Source: Lentisphaeria bacterium
GTDB taxonomy: Bacteria; Verrucomicrobiota; Lentisphaeria; JABSQK01; UBA12247
Length of the DNA stretch: 10,340 nucleotides
NCBI GenBank assembly: GCA_003477185.1
Contig: DMTJ01000378.1
Span: 1-10,340 of the forward strand
Reading direction: 5' to 3'
Position numbers and translations under genes: made by a program. This document shows, one piece after another, positions 7,531-10,340 of this stretch (position 1 is the first letter of the stretch; every line of letters starts with the position of its first letter). The notes under the pieces were generated by a model that saw only the letters and a program-made list of their open reading frames with translations, did no database searches and was not told the DNA's origin.

Positions 7531-7572
7531 GGGACAGAACCAGCTGTCGGCTCCCACGGCTGGTTGTGTCCC
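7531..7572. repeat. 14-bp inverted repeat upstream of the antitoxin frame
   Basis: GGGACAGAACCAGC (7531-7544) and GCTGGTTGTGTCCC (7559-7572) are complementary at 13 of 14 positions around a 14-base spacer. It lies 30-75 bases upstream of the likely antitoxin start, a position where such modules often carry an operator bound by the antitoxin. It could equally be a hairpin ending a former gene. No T-run follows on either strand. Confidence 0.6.
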
Positions 7573-7675
7573 TGACGCCTACGACGTGACTGCAGCCGGA
7601 CATCCCGACTCACGTTTTGGAGCCTTTCCGAGTGGCAGCACGAGGATCAGAAGTAGCTGGCAAGTAGCACGGGGC
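7573..7675. other. Non-coding stretch between the toxin-antitoxin remnant and the EEP remnant
   Basis: No gene is supported. A minus-strand frame starting with an ATG at about 7689 would give a 36-residue peptide with a leucine-rich core resembling a signal peptide, but it has no ribosome binding site and overlaps the EEP remnant, so I do not call it. Confidence 0.35.
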
Positions 7676-8140
7676 CTACTGGGAATCATAGACCGGCGAT
7701 GAAGGGACCGTTGCGCTCGCTCCTGACGCCAGCAGCAAGCTCACCCAGACGGCTTGGCCGCCTAGCTGCACTTCCGCCCAGAGAGCGCGCCTGTTGTTGC
7801 GCGTGATGTAGAACGGACGCCGGCCTGCCAGGTCAAAATTTATCAGAGGCGTCAGGGCAGATTTGCTGAGGATTGCCGTCGCGCCGACGACCAGAAACAG
7901 GGCAAATCCGATGTTGTAGCATTCCCCAAAGACCCAGGTATAGATGCCAAGGGCCTGGGCGATTGCCTCGACTTGTTTAATGCGAATGTGCGCGATCTCG
8001 ATGACCACTTCCTGCAAGACCAGAATGTCGGGATCGTAGGGCTTGAGGGTCTCGATTACGGCCTCGAGATTCTCGCGAACTTGCTGGCTTTGCGGGATGC
8101 CACGGCCACGGCTCCGCAAATGGACCTTGACCGCAATGGG
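7676..8140 (-). pseudogene. Endonuclease/exonuclease/phosphatase (EEP) superfamily remnant
   Basis: Reading the minus strand, RGRGIP, then LKPYDPDILVLQEV (Glu of the metal-binding LQEV motif), QVEAIAQALGIY, a shortened ATAILSKSAL (family: NAILSR) and NNRRALWAEVQLGGQ match the order of an EEP domain, the fold of exonuclease III-like nucleases and Mg-dependent phosphatases. The usual N-terminal TYN...H motif is not preserved (VHLRS instead). After LGGQ the frame lacks the HL motif and soon stops. In a neighbouring frame GPFIAG appears near 7705-7690, where the family has PFI(A/L)AGDFN, but a stop follows at once. No start codon fits the N-terminus. The gene thus looks eroded at both ends, with at least one frameshift and a deletion. 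Substrate cannot be inferred. Confidence 0.6.
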
Positions 8141-8212
8141 GTGATCGATCGGCGAGACGTGGTCCTGCTGCTGTTCTACCTGCGCGGCCGGCTCAGCCCG
8201 GTTCCGCTGTAG
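8120..8212 (+). other. EF-hand/dockerin-like C-terminal fragment
   Basis: The plus strand reads DLDRNGVIDRRD followed by VVLLLFYLRG and a stop at 8210-8212. The 12 residues fill every position of an EF-hand calcium loop (Asp1, Asp3, Asn5, Gly6, Ile8, Asp12), and the hydrophobic helix after it is as in type I dockerin repeats. Upstream in this frame the sequence is merely antisense to the EEP remnant, so a full protein is not present. It could be the last repeat of a lost dockerin- or EF-hand-bearing protein, joined near 8118, or a chance match. Confidence 0.3.
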
Positions 8213-8222
8213 GCCAGCGTCC

Positions 8223-9482
8223 TTACTCCAAGTCGGGCGACACGGAGTCCCAGCGGTGCGCAAGCATTGCCGAGAACTGGTGTGCCTGCGGCTGTGGGCC
8301 ATGCGCGAAGAAGGTTGAGCCGATCACGTCAAAGGACAGCGCGTTGAGCTGTTCATCGTGCCGCTCGTGGTACATGCGCAGCGTCGCCGCGACGCGATAG
8401 CGCCCCAACGGCAGCGGCAGCGAGGGGATATCGCAACGAAGCTTCCCACGCTGGCCCAGTGCGACTCGTGGGCCGCAGAAGGCAGTGCCCAGGCGAGTGA
8501 TGGGCACACCTCGGTCGTTAAAAATCATGAGGTCCGCCTCGCAGCTCTCGGTGCCCTCAGGATTCTCATAGCCCAGCAGAAACGCTACCGCCTGGCCCGC
8601 AAAGGCTTCAGCGATGATGTCTCCTGCTTCGCTCACCATCTCCAGGGAAGAAATGTGCAGGCCGGTGCCGCTGAACGTCTGAGCCTTTGGATCTTCCGCC
8701 AGTGAGCTCTGATAGGCCGCGATCACGTCCTCAGTCGGGCCATCGGCGATCATTTCACCGTACTGCAGGAGAATCGAGCGTGGGCATAGTTGCCGCACGC
8801 TGGCCAGGTTGTGGCTGACGAACAGGATGGTCCGCTCTTGCTGTGCAATCTGATTCATCTTGCCGATGCACTTGCGTTGAAATGCCGCGTCTCCCACAGC
8901 TAGAATCTCGTCAATGATCAGGATCTCCGGATCCAGATGCGCGGCTACGGCAAAGCCCAACCGCACAGACATCCCGCTAGAGTAGCGCTTGATCGGCGTG
9001 TCAATAAAGGTCTCGAACTCAGAGAAGCTGACGATATCATCGAACTTTCGCGAGATTTCACGGCGAGACATGCCCAACACGGCGCCATTCAGATAGATGT
9101 TTTCACGGCCGGTCAGCTCGGGATGGAAGCCGGTTCCCACCTCTAGAAGGCTGGCCACGCGTCCCCGGATTCGGGCGCGCCCACGGGTGGGGGGGGTGAT
9201 TCTCGACAGGACTTTGAGCAGAGTACTCTTGCCAGCTCCGTTGTGGCCGACGATACCAAGGACCTCGCCTCGCTTTACGTGAAACGTGAGGTCCCGGACC
9301 GCCCAAATCTGATCGGCGTCTCCCTCCCTAAATCGCCCCAGCCGGCGCAGGTTGTGGAAGTTACGCAGGGGGGCTGTGGCCAGCTGGGCGATGCGCCCGC
9401 CCAACGTCTCAGGGTGGCGGGAGGCCTGACCGATTCGGTAACACTTGCCGAGGCCTTCTACGTCTATGATGGGTTCGCTCAT
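8223..9482 (-). CDS. ABC transporter ATPase, Wzt/TagH type (polysaccharide or teichoic-acid-like export)
   Basis: A 419-residue ATPase that powers export of a surface polysaccharide such as O-antigen across the inner membrane. It has Walker A GHNGAGKST (79-87), the VGTGFHPELTGRENIYLNG block typical of Wzt/TagH, signature YSSGM (167-171), Walker B LIIDE with catalytic Glu192, and H-loop His224 (SHN). Residues from about 265 form a C-terminal extension like the Wzt carbohydrate-binding domain, which reads the end of the finished glycan. The start ATG at 9482 has a weak AAGGT upstream. A Wzm-type permease would be its partner but is not in the window; the neighbouring membrane protein does not look like one. 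A run of eight C (coding strand; 9189-9196) lies in the codons before the conserved GR, a possible slippage site. The gene is otherwise intact. Confidence 0.93.
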   Translation of the reverse strand: MSEPIIDVEGLGKCYRIGQASRHPETLGGRIAQLATAPLRNFHNLRRLGRFREGDADQIWAVRDLTFHVKRGEVLGIVGHNGAGKSTLLKVLSRITPPTRGRARIRGRVASLLEVGTGFHPELTGRENIYLNGAVLGMSRREISRKFDDIVSFSEFETFIDTPIKRYSSGMSVRLGFAVAAHLDPEILIIDEILAVGDAAFQRKCIGKMNQIAQQERTILFVSHNLASVRQLCPRSILLQYGEMIADGPTEDVIAAYQSSLAEDPKAQTFSGTGLHISSLEMVSEAGDIIAEAFAGQAVAFLLGYENPEGTESCEADLMIFNDRGVPITRLGTAFCGPRVALGQRGKLRCDIPSLPLPLGRYRVAATLRMYHERHDEQLNALSFDVIGSTFFAHGPQPQAHQFSAMLAHRWDSVSPDLE

Positions 9483-9491
9483 GGAGCTACC

Positions 9492-9516
9492 TTGGCAAGC
9501 GGCTCGCGCTTGTCAA
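9492..9516. repeat. Small inverted repeat just upstream of the ABC ATPase start
   Basis: TTGGCAAGC and GCTTGTCAA (9492-9500 and 9508-9516) pair at 8 of 9 positions around a 7-base loop. On the minus strand the hairpin ends at the base before the GGTAGCTCC that leads to the start codon, so it may overlap part of the AAGGT ribosome binding site. Regulatory meaning is uncertain. Confidence 0.4.
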
Positions 9517-9547
9517 CCGGCCCCAGCCGGAGCTAGGGGTGAGCCTC

Positions 9548-10111
9548 TCATGGAATGGGACTGGGGAACGCCATGACCTGATGACGCCCGGCGAAAGTCA
9601 CGGAGTTAGCGAAGTCATGGATGTCGTCCGGCGTGACTTGGTCATCCAGTCCTGCTCCTTCTGAGAGCACGCACGCGTTTACGACCTCCTCTGCGGCGTG
9701 GCTCTCCACGGTGGTACGGCTTGGGACGGGGACACGCGGTGCTGTGTCAAGATCCTCATGCTCAGGCTCTTCCTGACGGAGCGCGTATTCTCGGTAGCAG
9801 CCGACGGCAAGGCCCAGTGAGACGACCAAAGTGAGCATGCTGCGTTGGGTGTAGTAGACCGGTACCCAACATTCCAGAAGGCCATGGGCGATCACCAGCC
9901 CATGAGCAAGTGCATCGTAGCGATCGACGAGGTATCGCTCACGTTTGGCCATGCACGACAGCGCCCCCATACCAGTTGCCCAGACCGCTCCGAGCAGAAA
10001 GATGCCTTCTTGGGCATCCTGCAGCCCCTTGATGCGAATGAGTATGGAAGTCAGCTCAAAAAGAGCTGCGTATACAACGAGTTTGACAATGCTGAAGGAC
10101 CAACGACGCAT
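9548..10111 (-). CDS. Hypothetical membrane protein, four predicted helices
   Basis: I do not recognise this 187-residue protein. Hydrophobic stretches at about residues 9-27, 36-53, 67-86 and 91-107 would give four membrane helices. A charged cytosolic-type tail from 108 on is rich in Glu and Asp (EEPEHEDLD) and ends in a Pro-rich segment. GGGGA lies just before the ATG at 10111 and supports that start. The gene is in the same orientation as the ABC ATPase, 66 bases upstream, so both may be one transcript, but it lacks the size and six-helix pattern of a Wzm permease. It lies downstream of the groEL terminator and so probably has its own promoter in 10112-10250, where I see no convincing boxes. 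Confidence 0.6.
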   Translation of the reverse strand: MRRWSFSIVKLVVYAALFELTSILIRIKGLQDAQEGIFLLGAVWATGMGALSCMAKRERYLVDRYDALAHGLVIAHGLLECWVPVYYTQRSMLTLVVSLGLAVGCYREYALRQEEPEHEDLDTAPRVPVPSRTTVESHAAEEVVNACVLSEGAGLDDQVTPDDIHDFANSVTFAGRHQVMAFPSPIP

Positions 10112-10252
10112 GCTACATCCCCAATTCCAATGACTACTGCTACTTCAGCATGATTGGATCGGTGCTCCTGTACGAGAGCTGTCCTCTAAAATATTTGTGC
10201 GGCCAAGCCAGGGCCGATTTTGAAGGCCGTATTGGCTACTTAAACCAGGCAC

Positions 10253-10284
10253 AAAAAAGCCCGGCCGCGCGAGCGCGACCGGGC
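10253..10284 (-). terminator. Rho-independent terminator of groEL
   Basis: On the minus strand a GC-rich stem (10284-10273 with 10270-10259, about 10-12 pairs with one U-G) is followed directly by six T (10258-10253). It lies 20 bases after the stop of the groEL end, as expected for the groES-groEL operon. Confidence 0.9.
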
Positions 10285-10303
10285 CTTCAGGCAACGGGGG
10301 GAA

Positions 10304-10340
10304 TTACATTCCCATTCCGCCCATGCCGCCCATGCCGCCC
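10304..10340 (-). CDS. groL: GroEL chaperonin, last 11 codons only (gene continues beyond the right edge)
   Basis: The final codons on the minus strand read GGMGGMGGMGM followed by TAA. This Gly-Gly-Met tail is the hallmark C-terminus of bacterial GroEL (60-kDa chaperonin), where it hangs into the folding chamber. The rest of the gene, and presumably groES before it, lie outside the window. The tail alone is short evidence, but its position just before a strong terminator supports the call. Confidence 0.85.
   Translation of the reverse strand, partial: GGMGGMGGMGM

Noticed and set aside
7580..7689. A 36-residue minus-strand peptide with a leucine-rich, signal-like core
   Set aside because: It has no ribosome binding site, overlaps the EEP remnant and has no family likeness.
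10304..10340. GGCAT-type tandem repeat at the right edge as a repeat element
   Set aside because: It is explained by the Gly-Gly-Met tail codons of GroEL.
1..10340. CRISPR array, tRNA, rRNA or insertion sequence
   Set aside because: I saw no regularly spaced repeats, no cloverleaf or rRNA-like stretch and no transposase motif in any frame.

Overview
The window is GC-rich bacterial DNA with mostly ordinary chromosomal genes and a stretch of decayed ones. A GroEL tail of the GGM type, an OmpR-family regulator very like CreB, a Wzt-like ABC ATPase and a cytoplasmic-looking sulfatase beside a family 2 glycosidase suggest a Gram-negative bacterium. The sulfatase/glycosidase content fits planctomycete-, verrucomicrobia- or proteobacteria-type lineages. 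The lineage cannot be fixed from sequence alone.

Layout, left to right. (1) 1-2818, plus strand: the 3' part of a GH2 glycosidase and a complete S1-type sulfatase joined by an ATGA overlap, a two-gene unit for breaking down a sulfated glycan. (2) 2876-2944: a large imperfect inverted repeat between convergent genes. (3) 2943-3866, minus strand: the C-terminal half of a GH3 beta-glycosidase with no N-terminal barrel, a gene remnant. (4) 4150-6245, plus strand: a five-repeat S1-domain RNA-binding protein, then a CreB-like response regulator 14 bases later. No sensor kinase follows; only a nine-codon ORF overlaps the regulator's stop. (5) 6246-8212: a sparse region holding a small two-helix membrane protein, a decayed antitoxin/ParE-like toxin pair (minus), an inverted repeat beyond the antitoxin, a degraded endonuclease/exonuclease/phosphatase (EEP) fragment (minus) and an EF-hand/dockerin-like tail on the opposite strand. 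(6) 8223-10111, minus strand: a Wzt-type polysaccharide-export ATPase with a C-terminal extension, preceded by an unrecognised four-helix membrane protein. (7) 10253-10340, minus strand: a strong intrinsic terminator and the last codons of groEL.

How the genes work together: the glycosidase and sulfatase very likely cooperate, with the GH3 remnant perhaps left from the same glycan-use cluster. The Wzt-like ATPase needs a Wzm-type permease, which is not in the window. I found no convincing undescribed multi-gene system. The most informative signals are the traces of gene decay, especially the toxin frameshift and the lost CreC partner, and the 69-base inverted repeat.
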